Shown piece by piece: positions 1 to 8,972 of a DNA stretch of 32,199 nt. Origin of the DNA: Streptococcus suis YS56. GTDB lineage: Bacteria > Bacillota > Bacilli > Lactobacillales > Streptococcaceae. The stretch lies in contig NZ_ALMY01000080.1 in NCBI RefSeq assembly GCF_000440115.1, positions 1-32,199 on the forward strand, written 5' to 3'. A program made the translations under genes and the position numbers. The number at the start of each line of letters is the position of its first letter. Positions within the stretch are counted from its first letter, which is position 1. The notes under the pieces were generated by a model. The model was not told the DNA's origin and did not search any database. It saw nothing but the letters and a program-made list of their open reading frames with translations.

Positions 1-11
1 AAAATACTTAA

Positions 12-182
12 AAAATCCAATTCTATCAAGCGATTGAAGCGGATCGTGGAAAAATAAAGTGATAAAGTCGGGATGGTATTCCTTGCGGAGTATTGAGTGA
101 AGATGGAGTCTATAATTTACTGTTTGACCGTACAAATCTAGCAAGTCAACTGAGAGAACTAGCAGATATGCTCGAGCAATAA
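12..182 (+). pseudogene. Degenerate coding remnant, unidentified
   Basis: One reading frame can be followed through this stretch but is broken by tandem stops (TGA TAA) at 60-65 and opens just after a stop at 9-11. Downstream of the break it reads about 38 codons, ending in DRTNLASQLRELADMLEQ and a TAA at 180-182. The helical, charged C-terminal look suggests a decayed protein gene, but I do not recognise the family. It could also be chance open frame upstream of rpsP. The true gene, if any, extends beyond the left edge of the window. Confidence 0.3.
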
Positions 183-195
183 AATTTTTTAAAAC

Positions 196-239
196 CTGTC
201 AAGTTTTTTTCTTGACAGTTGGTCAAAGTGTGTTATAAT
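196..239 (+). promoter_or_regulatory. rpsP promoter overlapping an inverted repeat
   Basis: A near-consensus sigma-A promoter is visible: TTGACA at 212-217, a 16-base spacer and TATAAT at 234-239, about 67 bases before the rpsP start. The -35 box lies in the right arm of a perfect 8-bp inverted repeat, CTGTCAAG (196-203) and CTTGACAG (211-218), separated by seven T residues. The promoter call is firm; any regulatory role of the repeat is inference. Confidence 0.8.
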
Positions 240-306
240 AGAACATGTGCTAAATAGCTCTGCTATTTCACCGAATAAAAATACAAAGAAAAGAGAACAT
301 TTAAAA

Positions 307-579
307 ATGGCAGTAAAAATCCGTTTGACTCGTATGGGTTCTAAAAAGAAACCTTTCTACCGTATTAACGTTGCAGACTCACGCGCTCCACGCGATGGTC
401 GTTTCATCGAAACAGTTGGTACTTACAACCCACTTTTGGCTGAAAACTCAGTAACACTTAAAGAAGAGCGTGTACTTGAGTGGTTGGCAAAAGGTGCACA
501 ACCTTCTGATACAGTTCGTAGCCTTCTTTCAAACGCTGGCGTGATGAAGAAATTCCACGAGCAAAAATTCTCTAAATAA
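307..579 (+). CDS. rpsP: 30S ribosomal protein S16
   Basis: Small-subunit ribosomal protein bS16, which binds 16S rRNA early in 30S assembly. The 90-residue product has the usual bS16 N-terminus ([11 protein letters not shown]), the basic KKKPFYRI segment and the [12 protein letters not shown] motif, and matches the usual family length. An open frame reaches back to 247, but that lies at the expected transcription start of the promoter at 212-239. The ATG at 307 gives the canonical N-terminus and follows an AAGAGAA ribosome-binding stretch. The codons are those of a highly expressed gene. It is followed 21 bases later by khpA, a conserved pairing in streptococci. Confidence 0.98.
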   Translation: MAVKIRLTRMGSKKKPFYRINVADSRAPRDGRFIETVGTYNPLLAENSVTLKEERVLEWLAKGAQPSDTVRSLLSNAGVMKKFHEQKFSK

Positions 580-600
580 GAACAGTAAGCGAGAACACTT

Positions 601-843
601 ATGGACATGATTGAAAATCTCATTATTGCGATTGTGAAACCTTTGATTTCACAGCCTGATAGCTTGACAATTAAAATTGTTGATACACCGGAATTTTTAG
701 AATATCATTTGGATTTGGATAAATCTGATATTGGCCGTATCATTGGGAAAAAAGGACGCACAATTTCTGCAATCAGAACGATTGTCTACTCTGTTCCAAC
801 AAGTGATAAAAAAGTTCGTTTAGTGATCGACGAGAAAGAATAG
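601..843 (+). CDS. khpA: KH-domain RNA-binding protein KhpA
   Basis: An 80-residue single KH-domain protein. The RNA-binding GxxG loop is GKKG at residues 49-52, flanked by the typical DIGRIIG and RTISAIRT segments. In Streptococcus pneumoniae KhpA works with KhpB (Jag/EloR) to bind RNA and control cell elongation and division; that role here is carried over from the family. The length and N-terminus ([16 protein letters not shown]) match streptococcal KhpA as I recall it. It lies 21 bases after rpsP, with only a weak ribosome binding site, so the two are probably co-transcribed. Two hairpins follow directly. Confidence 0.95.
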   Translation: MDMIENLIIAIVKPLISQPDSLTIKIVDTPEFLEYHLDLDKSDIGRIIGKKGRTISAIRTIVYSVPTSDKKVRLVIDEKE

Positions 844-896
844 AAAGTCACCATTTGGTGGCTTTTAACTTTACAGAAGGGGTTATGCCCCTTTTT
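844..896 (+). terminator. Tandem hairpins, rho-independent terminator after khpA
   Basis: The first hairpin pairs AAAGTCACC (844-852) with GGTGGCTTT (857-865), with one G-U pair. The second pairs AAGGGG (877-882) with CCCCTT (888-893) around TTATG and runs into a short T tract ending at 896. Together they should end the rpsP-khpA transcript before the ABC exporter genes. Confidence 0.8.
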
Positions 897-918
897 AACA
901 TATAGAAAGGGAGATAAG

Positions 919-2655
919 ATGAATCTGATTTGGACCTACTTAAAAAAATATCCTAAGTGGATTGCCTTGGACTTGTTGGGGGCCTTCTTATTTGTAGTGG
1001 TAAACTTGGGCTTGCCGACATTTTTGGCGAGAATGATTGACCAAGGAATTACAAAAAATGATGTTGGCCAGCTCTATTATTGGGCGGGAATGATGGGCTT
1101 AATCGTCTTGCTTGGTATTCTTGGACGAATAACGCTTGCCTATGCGGCTGGTCAGTTGACGACCAACATTGTAAAAGATATTCGAAATGATTTGTATGAG
1201 AAAATTCAGGACTATTCCCATCATGAGTATGAGCAGATTGGTGTTTCTTCTCTAGTTGCTCGTATGACAAATGATGCTTTTGTTCTCATGCAATTCTCTG
1301 AAATGGTGTTGAAACTCGGTATTATTACACCCTTGATGATGATTGCTTCTGTCATCATGACCTTGGTAACCAGTCCGAGCTTGGCCTGGACAGTAGCAGT
1401 AGCCATGCCTTTTCTAGTTTTTGTTATTTTCTATGTGGCAACCAAAACTCGTCCCTTATCAGAAAAACAACAGAAACGTTTGGATACCATTAACCAATAT
1501 GTTCGTGAAAATCTCATGGGCTTACGTGTCATTCGGGCATTTACGCGGGAAGAATTTCAGGAAGAGCGTTTTGCGACAGTCAATGAAGAATATACTGAAA
1601 CATCTAAAAAACTTTTTAACCTGACTGGTCTAACAGAGCCTCTTTTTGTGCAGATTATCATTGCCATGATTGTGGCCATTGTCTGGTTCGCTTTGGAGCC
1701 CTTGAAAACAGGTAGTCTGCAAATCGGTGATTTGGTAGCCTTTATCGAATATAGTTTCCACGCGCTTTTCTCATTCTTGCTCTTTGCCAACTTGTTTAAC
1801 ATGTATCCACGGATGTCGGTATCGAGCCAACGGATTCAGGAAGTTTTGGACATGCCGATTTCCATTTCTAAGAATGAAGATGGGATTACTGAAACAGACA
1901 CTCGTGGTTATTTGGAATTTGAAAATGTAACCTTTGCCTATCCTGGTGAAACGGAATCGCCTGTTCTCCACAATATTTCATTTAAGGCCAAGCCTGGGGA
2001 AACCATTGCCTTTATTGGTTCAACAGGTTCTGGTAAGTCATCTTTGGTACAGTTAATTCCACGTTTCTATGATGTGACACTTGGTCGTATCTTGGTGGAC
2101 GGTGTGGATGTCAGACGCTACAATCTAAAGGCACTCCGCAGCAAGATTGGCTTTATTCCGCAGAAAGCTCTGCTATTTACCGGAACAATCGCAGAAAACT
2201 TAAAATACGGGAAGTTAGACGCGAGTTTGGTGGAGTTACAGGATGCGACAGATGTGGCTCAGGCTAAGGAGTTTATCGAGAGTAAGGAAGAAAAATTCGA
2301 CACCCATCTAGCAGAAGGCGGAAGCAACCTGTCAGGTGGGCAAAAGCAACGCTTGTCTATTGCGCGTGCCATTGTTAAACAGCCCGATATTTATATCTTT
2401 GATGATTCTTTCTCAGCTTTGGATTATAAGACGGATGCGATTTTGAGGAGTCGTTTGAAGGAAGTGACGGAAAATGCGACTGTCTTGATTGTTGCCCAAC
2501 GTGTCGGAACCATTATGGATGCTGACCAGATTATCGTGCTGAACGAAGGTGAAATCGTTGGCCGTGGCACCCATAATGAATTGATGGAAAGCAATGAGAT
2601 TTACCGTGAAATTGCCAACTCTCAACTTAACCGTCAATCGCTAACAGAAGAATAG
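919..2655 (+). CDS. Heterodimeric ABC exporter half-transporter (degenerate ATP site)
   Basis: A 578-residue half-transporter with an N-terminal six-helix exporter membrane domain (about 1-310) and a C-terminal ATPase domain (about 340-575). Walker A is GSTGSGKSS at 367-375 and the signature is a perfect LSGGQ. The catalytic glutamate after Walker B is replaced by aspartate (FDD, D496), and the switch histidine is glutamine (VAQR, Q527). That is the pattern of the degenerate partner in LmrCD, BmrCD and TM287/288-type exporters. It resembles Bacillus YfiB-like proteins. The substrate is unknown; drugs, lipids or peptides are family possibilities. The start has a GAAAGGGAG ribosome binding site, and the partner follows after 8 bases. 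Confidence 0.9.
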   Translation: MNLIWTYLKKYPKWIALDLLGAFLFVVVNLGLPTFLARMIDQGITKNDVGQLYYWAGMMGLIVLLGILGRITLAYAAGQLTTNIVKDIRNDLYEKIQDYSHHEYEQIGVSSLVARMTNDAFVLMQFSEMVLKLGIITPLMMIASVIMTLVTSPSLAWTVAVAMPFLVFVIFYVATKTRPLSEKQQKRLDTINQYVRENLMGLRVIRAFTREEFQEERFATVNEEYTETSKKLFNLTGLTEPLFVQIIIAMIVAIVWFALEPLKTGSLQIGDLVAFIEYSFHALFSFLLFANLFNMYPRMSVSSQRIQEVLDMPISISKNEDGITETDTRGYLEFENVTFAYPGETESPVLHNISFKAKPGETIAFIGSTGSGKSSLVQLIPRFYDVTLGRILVDGVDVRRYNLKALRSKIGFIPQKALLFTGTIAENLKYGKLDASLVELQDATDVAQAKEFIESKEEKFDTHLAEGGSNLSGGQKQRLSIARAIVKQPDIYIFDDSFSALDYKTDAILRSRLKEVTENATVLIVAQRVGTIMDADQIIVLNEGEIVGRGTHNELMESNEIYREIANSQLNRQSLTEE

Positions 2656-2663
2656 GAGGAATT

Positions 2664-4472
2664 ATGAAGAATAGATCAGTATTTACCCGTGTTTGGGACT
2701 ATTTGCGTCGTTACAAATCTTCTGTATTTTTAGCTGTTTTTCTAAAGACCATCAGTGCAGTTATGAATGCCTTGGAGCCCTTTGTATTGGGGCTTATCAT
2801 CACAGAATTGACTAAAAATCTGTTAGACATGGCAAATGGTGTAGAAGGAGCGCAGATTAACTATTCCTACATTGCCATCATGCTTGCGCTCTATGCACTT
2901 CGTGCCCTTATGTATGAAATCGGCGCCTATGGTTCTACCTATTTCATGACTAAGGCGGTACAGGGAGCAACCAAGGAACTGCGGCAGGATTTGAGTCACA
3001 AGATTAACAAGATTCCTGTTTCTTATTTTGACAAGCACCAGTATGGTGATTTGCTAGGTCGTTTTACAAGTGATGTGGAGACTGTGTCGAATGCTCTGCA
3101 ACAAAGTTTTCTCCAGCTAGTCAATGCCGTTCTGACTCTCTCTCTAGCCATTTTCATGTGTTTCTGGTTGGATGTATCCCTAGCACTCGTAGTCGTAACC
3201 TTGGTTCCAGTGACCTATTTTGGTTCCAAGTTTGTCATGGGCAAATCCCAGCCTTATTTCAAGCAACAGGCTGATGCCCTAGGTCGATTGAACGGCTTTG
3301 TCCAAGAAAATTTGACAGGTTTTAACGTTCTCAAACTCTACGGTCGTGAAGAAATTTCTACTGAAGAATTTCGCCAGATTACCGCAGGTTTGCAGGAAGT
3401 TGGTTTCAAGGCTAGTTTTATGTCAGGCTTGCTCATGCCCCTGGTACACGGCTTATCGAACATTGCCTATGTAGTCGTGGCCTTACTTGCTGGTCTGAAA
3501 GTTCTTGCAGGTGCATTGACGGTTGGTAATATGCAGGCCTTCGTCCAATACGTCTGGCAGATTTCTCAGCCTGTGCAAACCTTGACCCAGTTGGCACCCC
3601 AGTTGCAGTCTGCTAAATCTTCCCTTGAACGTATCTTTTCAGTCTTAGATGAGCTTGATGAAGAAGACGCCAATGCGCTAGAGTTGACAGCTAGTCTGAC
3701 CGGACAAGTCAGCTTTGAACAGGTCGAATTTGGCTATTCAGAAGACAAGCCGCTTATCCGTAACTTTAATCTTGATGTTAAGCCAGGTGAAATGGTGGCT
3801 ATCGTTGGACCAACAGGGGCTGGTAAGACAACCCTCATCAACCTGCTCATGCGTTTCTATGATGTGACATCAGGTGCTATCAAGGTGGATGGTCAGGACA
3901 TTCGGAATATTTCTCGTCAATCCTACCGAAGTCAATTTGGTATGGTCTTGCAGGATGCTTGGCTCTATGAAGGGACTATCAAGGAAAACTTACGTTTTGG
4001 GCGTCTAGATGCGACAGATGAGGAAATTGTGGAGGCAGCCAAAGCCGCTAACGTTGACCACTTTATACGTACCCTGCCTGGCGGTTATAATATGGAAATG
4101 AACCAGGAATCCAGCAATATTTCCCAAGGTCAGAAACAGCTCTTGACCATTGCGCGTGCTTTGCTAGCAGATCCTGCCATTCTGATTCTTGACGAAGCGA
4201 CTTCTTCAGTTGATACCCGTTTGGAACTCTTGATTCAAAAGGCCATGAAACGATTGATGAAAGGGCGGACAAGTTTCGTCATCGCTCATCGCTTATCTAC
4301 CATTCAGGAAGCTGATAAGATTTTGGTCTTGAAAGATGGACAGATTATCGAACAAGGTAACCACGAAAGTCTTTTGGCAGACAAAGGTTTCTATTATAAT
4401 CTGTATCAAAGTCAGTTTAGTCAATCTAATACTCTTCGAAAATCAAAAGCAGACGTTGTTGACTCGATTTGA
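2664..4472 (+). CDS. Heterodimeric ABC exporter half-transporter (catalytic partner)
   Basis: A 602-residue half-transporter with the same membrane-ATPase layout as its neighbour. Its own ATP motifs are intact: Walker A GPTGAGKTT from 382, catalytic E511 in ILDEATS, and switch H542 in IAHRLST. Its signature is the off-consensus ISQGQ. In the heterodimer the competent site would therefore be this protein's Walker motifs plus the partner's LSGGQ, and the degenerate site the reverse. The start is preceded by a strong AGGAGG. The last 14 residues (589-602) are encoded inside a RUP-like repeat, so the natural C-terminus has been replaced or extended. Confidence 0.9.
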   Translation: MKNRSVFTRVWDYLRRYKSSVFLAVFLKTISAVMNALEPFVLGLIITELTKNLLDMANGVEGAQINYSYIAIMLALYALRALMYEIGAYGSTYFMTKAVQGATKELRQDLSHKINKIPVSYFDKHQYGDLLGRFTSDVETVSNALQQSFLQLVNAVLTLSLAIFMCFWLDVSLALVVVTLVPVTYFGSKFVMGKSQPYFKQQADALGRLNGFVQENLTGFNVLKLYGREEISTEEFRQITAGLQEVGFKASFMSGLLMPLVHGLSNIAYVVVALLAGLKVLAGALTVGNMQAFVQYVWQISQPVQTLTQLAPQLQSAKSSLERIFSVLDELDEEDANALELTASLTGQVSFEQVEFGYSEDKPLIRNFNLDVKPGEMVAIVGPTGAGKTTLINLLMRFYDVTSGAIKVDGQDIRNISRQSYRSQFGMVLQDAWLYEGTIKENLRFGRLDATDEEIVEAAKAANVDHFIRTLPGGYNMEMNQESSNISQGQKQLLTIARALLADPAILILDEATSSVDTRLELLIQKAMKRLMKGRTSFVIAHRLSTIQEADKILVLKDGQIIEQGNHESLLADKGFYYNLYQSQFSQSNTLRKSKADVVDSI

Positions 4473-4532
4473 TGAACTTCAGTTCTATCTGCATCTTCGT
4501 CGCCTAGCCTGATTTTGATTTTCATTGAGTAT
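4429..4532 (+). repeat. RUP-like miniature element, copy 1
   Basis: A 104-bp element bounded by 20-bp imperfect terminal inverted repeats: ATACTCTTCGAAAATCAAAA (4429-4448) and, read on the minus strand, ATACTCAATGAAAATCAAAA (4513-4532), with three mismatches. Size and ends match the RUP element of S. pneumoniae, a non-autonomous repeat of about 107 bp thought to be mobilised by an IS630-type transposase. A second copy with identical ends lies at 30753-30912 in the opposite orientation. This copy runs into the 3' end of the upstream ABC transporter gene. Confidence 0.85.
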
Positions 4533-4542
4533 ACATAAAACG

Positions 4543-4570
4543 AACTCCCTTGTCAGTGACAGGGAGTTTT
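4543..4570. terminator. Bidirectional terminator between convergent genes
   Basis: AACTCCC (4543-4549) pairs with GGGAGTT (4562-4568), with an inner TGT/ACA stem, and a T run follows on the plus strand. On the minus strand the same hairpin is followed by an ATGTATAC stretch poorer in T. It separates the ABC exporter genes from the converging deacetylase gene. Confidence 0.75.
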
Positions 4571-4592
4571 CTCATATACAAGTTTGTAAAAA

Positions 4593-5516
4593 TTAATAGG
4601 AAATTTCGGATAATAGTCCCTCAGCAGTAGTGGTTGGGAGGATGCGGACACGATTGAGGGTTAGCAGGCCGTCACTAGCAGAAGCCAAGCCGTTGTTGGT
4701 TGTGACCCCTAATTTGTAGCCAGCTTGTTCGGTTAAGGCTACGGTGTCGGCTGAATAGCGTCCACCAGGGTAGGCGATAGCGATGGTTTCCTGATTTAAT
4801 TGGCTGTCAAGATAGGCTTTAGAGGAAGTAAGTTCATTTGTTTGATCCTCAATAGAACTATACTCTAAATCAGGATGGTTGACGGTATGCCCTTGGAAGG
4901 AGAGCCCTACGGTCTGCATTTCCTTGATTTGATCAAGAGTAAGGTGCCCTGCTTGTCCATATTCAGTAAACCCTGTAATGACATTGTTGGTTGCCTTCAT
5001 TTGATATTGCTTAAGCAATGGGTAGGCATAACTATAAAAATCCCAGAGGCTATCGTCAAAGGTCAGCCAGACAACCTTTTTGCCAGCAGGAAGGACATTT
5101 TCTGTCAATACCTTATAAGCCTCTTCAGGTGATAAAGTATAGTAACCTGCATCTTGCAATGCTTTTAGATGACTTTCGAAAGTCGTTGGATCTACGATAA
5201 GATTCGCATTAGCTTCTTCCTCGGGAGCCATTACGTGAATGGCATGATACATGAGGATTGGAAGTTTGATAGGTTCAGTTTGCTGTTCCCAAATGATTTC
5301 TGTTTGTACTTCACTACTTTCTGAAGTCATAACACTCGAACTGGTTGTTGTCTCTACCGTTGAAGCTTTGGAATCACTTTGCTGCTTAGATGGCTGTTTT
5401 AGAAAGATTAGAAAAATAGATAGTAGAGTCACTACTAATAATGCGATACCAAGTAGCATTGGCACAAGTTGTTTCTTTTGTGTGCGACCTCGACGGGCTC
5501 TTCTTGAATGTTTCAT
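4593..5516 (-). CDS. Membrane-anchored polysaccharide deacetylase (NodB domain, CE4)
   Basis: A 307-residue protein with a short basic cytoplasmic tail (about 1-17), one membrane segment (about 18-38), a Ser/Thr-rich linker (about 41-72) and a NodB domain. CE4 motif 1 is TFDD at 152-155, holding the catalytic base and a metal ligand. Motif 2 is GHTVNH, with metal ligands H210 and H214. Motif 3 is represented by YPGGRYS. Such enzymes remove acetyl groups from peptidoglycan or other wall or biofilm polysaccharides outside the cell; the actual substrate cannot be told. The ATG has an upstream GGAGATAAG, and the gene is divergent from hom. Confidence 0.9.
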   Translation of the reverse strand: MKHSRRARRGRTQKKQLVPMLLGIALLVVTLLSIFLIFLKQPSKQQSDSKASTVETTTSSSVMTSESSEVQTEIIWEQQTEPIKLPILMYHAIHVMAPEEEANANLIVDPTTFESHLKALQDAGYYTLSPEEAYKVLTENVLPAGKKVVWLTFDDSLWDFYSYAYPLLKQYQMKATNNVITGFTEYGQAGHLTLDQIKEMQTVGLSFQGHTVNHPDLEYSSIEDQTNELTSSKAYLDSQLNQETIAIAYPGGRYSADTVALTEQAGYKLGVTTNNGLASASDGLLTLNRVRILPTTTAEGLLSEISY

Positions 5517-5547
5517 TATCTTATCTCCATAATCATATATTAAAACA

Positions 5548-5577
5548 ATTATATCAAATTTTTTGCCAAATAGTCAG
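5548..5577 (-). promoter_or_regulatory. Promoter of the polysaccharide deacetylase gene
   Basis: On the minus strand a TATAAT lies at 5553-5548, 18 bases from a weak -35 (CTGACT, 5577-5572). The boxes interleave with those of the divergent hom promoter, so RNA polymerase could hardly occupy both at once. Confidence 0.55.
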
Positions 5578-5592
5578 AATATTTGTTATAAT
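5563..5592 (+). promoter_or_regulatory. hom-thrB promoter
   Basis: TTGCCA at 5563-5568, an 18-base spacer and TATAAT at 5587-5592. The predicted leader is only about 20 bases, leaving no room for a T-box or a threonine attenuator. An AAAGGAGAG ribosome binding site precedes the ATG. Confidence 0.75.
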
Positions 5593-5620
5593 GGGAGAAA
5601 TACATTTTAAAGGAGAGCAC

Positions 5621-6907
5621 ATGGTAGTTAAGATAGGATTATTAGGATTTGGTACTGTTGCAAGTGGTGTGCCATTTTTATTAGAAGAAAACCAGGAAAA
5701 AATAGAGAAAGCCGCGCATGATAGTATTGAAGTTGCGAAGGTTTTGGTCAAGGATGAAGCAGAAAAAGACCGTCTCTTGGCTGCAGGCCATAACTACAAT
5801 TTTGTGACAAATATTGATGACATTTTGGCTGACGACGAGATTGCAATTGTCGTTGAATTGATGGGGCGTATTGAACCTGCTAAAACCTTTATTACACGTG
5901 CCTTGGAAGCAGGCAAGCATATTGTAACAGCCAATAAGGATTTACTTGCTGTTCATGGTAGCGAATTGCGTGCCTTGGCTGAAGAGAAAGGTCTTGCGCT
6001 TTATTATGAAGCTGCAGTTGCAGGTGGTATTCCAATCTTGCGCACCTTGGTCAACTCATTGGCTGCTGACAAGGTCACTCGTATCTTCGGCGTCTTGAAT
6101 GGCACTTCAAACTTCATGTTGACTAAGATGGTTGATGAAGGATGGACTTACGAAAAAGCTCTTCAAACAGCACAGGAACTTGGTTATGCAGAATCTGACC
6201 CTACAAATGATGTTGAAGGTATTGATGCGGCTTACAAGGCTGTTATCCTCAGTCAATTTGCTTTCGGTATGACAGTTGATTTTGAACACGTAGCACACAA
6301 GGGTATTTCAAATATCACGCCAGAAGATGTAGCAGTGGCACAAGAGTTGGGCTACGTCATCAAACTTGTGGGTGATATTCAAGAAACCACCTCTGGTATT
6401 GCTGCCGAAGTATCTCCAACCTTCCTACCGAAAAATCATCCCCTTGCAAGCGTGAATGGTGTGATGAATGCTGTATTTGCCGAATCTATCGGTATCGGTC
6501 AGTCTATGTACTATGGACCAGGTGCAGGTCAGAAGCCAACAGCAACAAGTGTAACGGCTGACATTATCCGTATCGTTCGTCGCTTGAAAGACAATACTAT
6601 CGGCAAAGCATTTAACGAATATAGCCGCCCACTTCAATTGGCAGCCCCAAGCGATGTGAAGAGCGAATATTATTTCTCAATTGATGCGCCTGATAAAAAT
6701 GGAAAAATGCTTCGTTTAGCAGAAATCTTCAATTCTGAAGAAATCTCCTTTAAGCAAATTCTGCAACAAGCTGCGGATGGCGAAACTGCTCGCTTAGTCA
6801 TTGTGACCCATGAAATGAGCAAGACACAATTGGAAAATGTAACAGCTAAATTGGCTCAAGAAACAGACTTTACAGTCTTGAATACCTTCAAGGTGTTGGG
6901 AGAATAA
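5621..6907 (+). CDS. hom: Homoserine dehydrogenase
   Basis: NAD(P)-dependent reduction of aspartate semialdehyde to homoserine, the branch point to threonine and methionine. The 428-residue protein has an N-terminal Rossmann motif ([11 protein letters not shown], about 5-15) and the homoserine dehydrogenase core with TANKDLLA and [10 protein letters not shown]. The [10 protein letters not shown] and [12 protein letters not shown] segments follow, then a C-terminal ACT-like regulatory domain (about 350-425). An open frame extends upstream to 5441, but the ATG at 5621 has an excellent AAAGGAGAG site and lies just downstream of the promoter. thrB follows after 3 bases. The ACT domain suggests feedback inhibition by threonine, an inference from the family. 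Confidence 0.97.
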   Translation: MVVKIGLLGFGTVASGVPFLLEENQEKIEKAAHDSIEVAKVLVKDEAEKDRLLAAGHNYNFVTNIDDILADDEIAIVVELMGRIEPAKTFITRALEAGKHIVTANKDLLAVHGSELRALAEEKGLALYYEAAVAGGIPILRTLVNSLAADKVTRIFGVLNGTSNFMLTKMVDEGWTYEKALQTAQELGYAESDPTNDVEGIDAAYKAVILSQFAFGMTVDFEHVAHKGISNITPEDVAVAQELGYVIKLVGDIQETTSGIAAEVSPTFLPKNHPLASVNGVMNAVFAESIGIGQSMYYGPGAGQKPTATSVTADIIRIVRRLKDNTIGKAFNEYSRPLQLAAPSDVKSEYYFSIDAPDKNGKMLRLAEIFNSEEISFKQILQQAADGETARLVIVTHEMSKTQLENVTAKLAQETDFTVLNTFKVLGE

Positions 6908-6910
6908 GAT

Positions 6911-7771
6911 ATGAAAATCATTATTCCAGCAACATCAGCCAATATTGGTCCTGGTTTTGACTCTGTTGGTGTTGCCCTTTCAAAATACTTGACTATTGAA
7001 GTTTTGGAACAAACAGAGGATTGGGTCATTGAACACAATCTCGATCATGTACCTTCTGACAAAAACAATCTTTTGATTAAGACTGCACTAAAAGTGGCTA
7101 AAAATTTGCAACCACATCGGATCAAGATGACCAGTGACATTCCATTGGCACGTGGTTTGGGCTCATCCAGTTCCGTTATCGTAGCTGGTATCGAATTGGC
7201 TAATCAATTAGCAGGTTTGAACATGACAGCGGATGAAAAATTGCTCAAAGCTACAGAAATTGAAGGTCATCCTGATAATGTAGCTCCAGCAATTTTCGGT
7301 AATTTAGTCATCTCTAGCTATGTTAATAAGAAAGTACAGGCAGTTGTAACAGAATTCCCAGAAGCAAGTTTTGTTGCCTTTATTCCAAACTACCCACTGC
7401 GTACGGTTGAAAGCCGAGGTGTACTACCTTCTCAGATGGGGTACAAGAAAGCAGTGGCTGCTAGTGCCATTGCAAACGTTGCTGTTGCCAGTTTGATGGC
7501 AGGTGATCTGGAAAAGGCTGGTCAAGCTATCCAATCAGATATGTTCCATGAACCATTCCGTCAATTGTTGGTTAAGGAATTCTGCCCTATTAAGCAAACC
7601 GGACAAGAGTTAGGTGCCTATGCAACCTATCTTTCAGGTGCTGGACCAACTGTTATGGTATTGGCTCCAAAAGATAAGGAAGAGGCTATTGTTCTAGCAT
7701 TAGAGGAACTAAATCTAGACGGAACTGTCCACCGCCTTCAAGTTGATACCAAGGGGATTGCTATTGTATAG
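6911..7771 (+). CDS. thrB: Homoserine kinase
   Basis: ATP-dependent phosphorylation of homoserine, the step after hom toward threonine. This is a 286-residue GHMP-family kinase. The N-terminal segment is [15 protein letters not shown], the ATP-binding glycine-rich motif is [12 protein letters not shown] (about 78-89), and the C-terminal GHMP motif is [13 protein letters not shown]. The length is normal for the family. It starts 3 bases after the hom stop with its GGAG inside the hom coding end, so the two genes form one transcript. thrC is not in this window. Confidence 0.96.
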   Translation: MKIIIPATSANIGPGFDSVGVALSKYLTIEVLEQTEDWVIEHNLDHVPSDKNNLLIKTALKVAKNLQPHRIKMTSDIPLARGLGSSSSVIVAGIELANQLAGLNMTADEKLLKATEIEGHPDNVAPAIFGNLVISSYVNKKVQAVVTEFPEASFVAFIPNYPLRTVESRGVLPSQMGYKKAVAASAIANVAVASLMAGDLEKAGQAIQSDMFHEPFRQLLVKEFCPIKQTGQELGAYATYLSGAGPTVMVLAPKDKEEAIVLALEELNLDGTVHRLQVDTKGIAIV

Positions 7772-7817
7772 ATAGTGAGAAGCTATCATTTGCAAAACTA
7801 AAAATGTTTATTTTATT

Positions 7818-7866
7818 GGAGTTCACCATCGCAACTATAAGCGGTAGGAAGGGAACTCCTTTTTTT
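7818..7866 (+). terminator. Rho-independent terminator after thrB
   Basis: GGAGTTC (7818-7824) pairs with GAACTCC (7853-7859), followed by seven T residues. The 28-base interior can form further weak pairing (CGC/GCG). It closes the hom-thrB unit. Confidence 0.75.
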
Positions 7867-7961
7867 GTGCATTCCATTCTTCATTTCAAAATATTGGGGC
7901 AAATTAATTTGGCTTGTGAAAGTATTTTTGTTGAATTTTATTCGTTTTCTCCTGTAATTTT

Positions 7962-7970
7962 TGGTATAAT
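7962..7970 (+). promoter_or_regulatory. Extended -10 promoter of the murB-potABCD operon
   Basis: TGGTATAAT at 7962-7970 is a full extended -10 element. No good -35 is visible; TTCGTT at 7941-7946 gives an 18-base spacing. It lies 35 bases before the murB start, and no other promoter is evident before potD. Confidence 0.65.
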
Positions 7971-8005
7971 AAATCCTGTATATCTTAAATTGAAATGAGA
8001 AGGTT

Positions 8006-8914
8006 ATGAAAGATAAAATTAGGCTTGAATTAGAAGGCATCGATATTCGATTCGATGAGCCTTTAAAAGAATATACCTATACAAAAGTAGGAGGAGCTGT
8101 TGATTATCTAGCTTTTCCGCGGAATCGTTACGAGATTGTTCGTATTGTCGAGTTTGCTAAGCGTGAAAATATTCCTTGGCAAGTACTAGGCAATTCAAGC
8201 AACATTATCGTACGTGACGGTGGTATTCATGGTTTTGTGATTCGTATGGATAAGCTCAATTCTGTGACAGTTTCAGGTTATACAATTGAAGCAGAAGCAG
8301 GGGCTAACTTGATTGAAACGACAAAAGTTGCCCTCTTCCATTCCTTATCAGGTTTTGAATTTGCTTGTGGTATTCCGGGAAGTATTGGTGGTGCAGTCTA
8401 TATGAATGCAGGAGCTTATGGTGGAGAAATTGCTCATATTTTAGTTTCTGCTCAAATTTTGACACCAGCTGGGTATGTGGAAACCCTTGACAATCGTGAC
8501 CTACGATTTGGCTACCGCTCTTCTATCTTACAAGAAAATGGAGCTATCGTACTGTCTGCTAAATTTGCTCTGAAACCAGGGAATCACACAGTAATCAAGC
8601 AGGAAATGGCTCGTTTGACTCATTTGCGTGAGCTGAAACAGCCCTTGGAATACCCATCTTGTGGCTCAGTATTTAAGCGCCCTCTCGGTCACTTTGCAGG
8701 TCAATTGATTATGGAGGCCGGCTTGAAAGGTTATCGAATCGGTGGTGTCGAAGTTTCTGAAAAACACGCTGGATTTATGGTTAATATTGCTAATGGTACA
8801 GCAAGTGATTACGAAAATTTGATTGCCCATGTGATTGAAGTCGTTGAAAAATCTTCAGGAATTACTCTGGAGAGAGAGGTGCGTATTATCGGCAACCCTG
8901 CTGATACACTCTAG
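8006..8914 (+). CDS. murB: UDP-N-acetylenolpyruvoylglucosamine reductase
   Basis: A flavoprotein that reduces UDP-GlcNAc-enolpyruvate to UDP-MurNAc with NADPH, the second committed step of peptidoglycan synthesis in the cytoplasm. The 302-residue product has the FAD-binding segments ([21 protein letters not shown]), [19 protein letters not shown], the SCGSVFKRP motif with the proton-donating serine, and a C-terminal [11 protein letters not shown]. This layout corresponds to the type II MurB of Firmicutes. It is the first gene of a unit with potABCD, an association known in streptococci (murB-potABCD). Confidence 0.97.
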   Translation: MKDKIRLELEGIDIRFDEPLKEYTYTKVGGAVDYLAFPRNRYEIVRIVEFAKRENIPWQVLGNSSNIIVRDGGIHGFVIRMDKLNSVTVSGYTIEAEAGANLIETTKVALFHSLSGFEFACGIPGSIGGAVYMNAGAYGGEIAHILVSAQILTPAGYVETLDNRDLRFGYRSSILQENGAIVLSAKFALKPGNHTVIKQEMARLTHLRELKQPLEYPSCGSVFKRPLGHFAGQLIMEAGLKGYRIGGVEVSEKHAGFMVNIANGTASDYENLIAHVIEVVEKSSGITLEREVRIIGNPADTL

Positions 8915-8945
8915 CCATCAGGCTCTTACAAAAAAGAAGGAATTT

Positions 8946-8972
8946 ATGAGAATTGAAAAAGCCAATTATTGA
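8946..8972 (+). other. Short upstream ORF overlapping the potA start
   Basis: An ATG at 8946, ideally placed behind GAAGGA, opens an 8-codon frame ([11 protein letters not shown] at 8970-8972) that overlaps the potA TTG start at 8953. It is visible in the sequence; whether it is translated, or modulates potA by start-site competition, is inference. Confidence 0.35.

Noticed and set aside
247..306. N-terminal extension of rpsP
   Set aside because: The extension begins at the predicted transcription start and is not part of the bS16 family; the ATG at 307 gives the canonical protein.
5593..5620. T-box or threonine attenuator before hom
   Set aside because: The predicted leader is only about 20 bases, too short for either.
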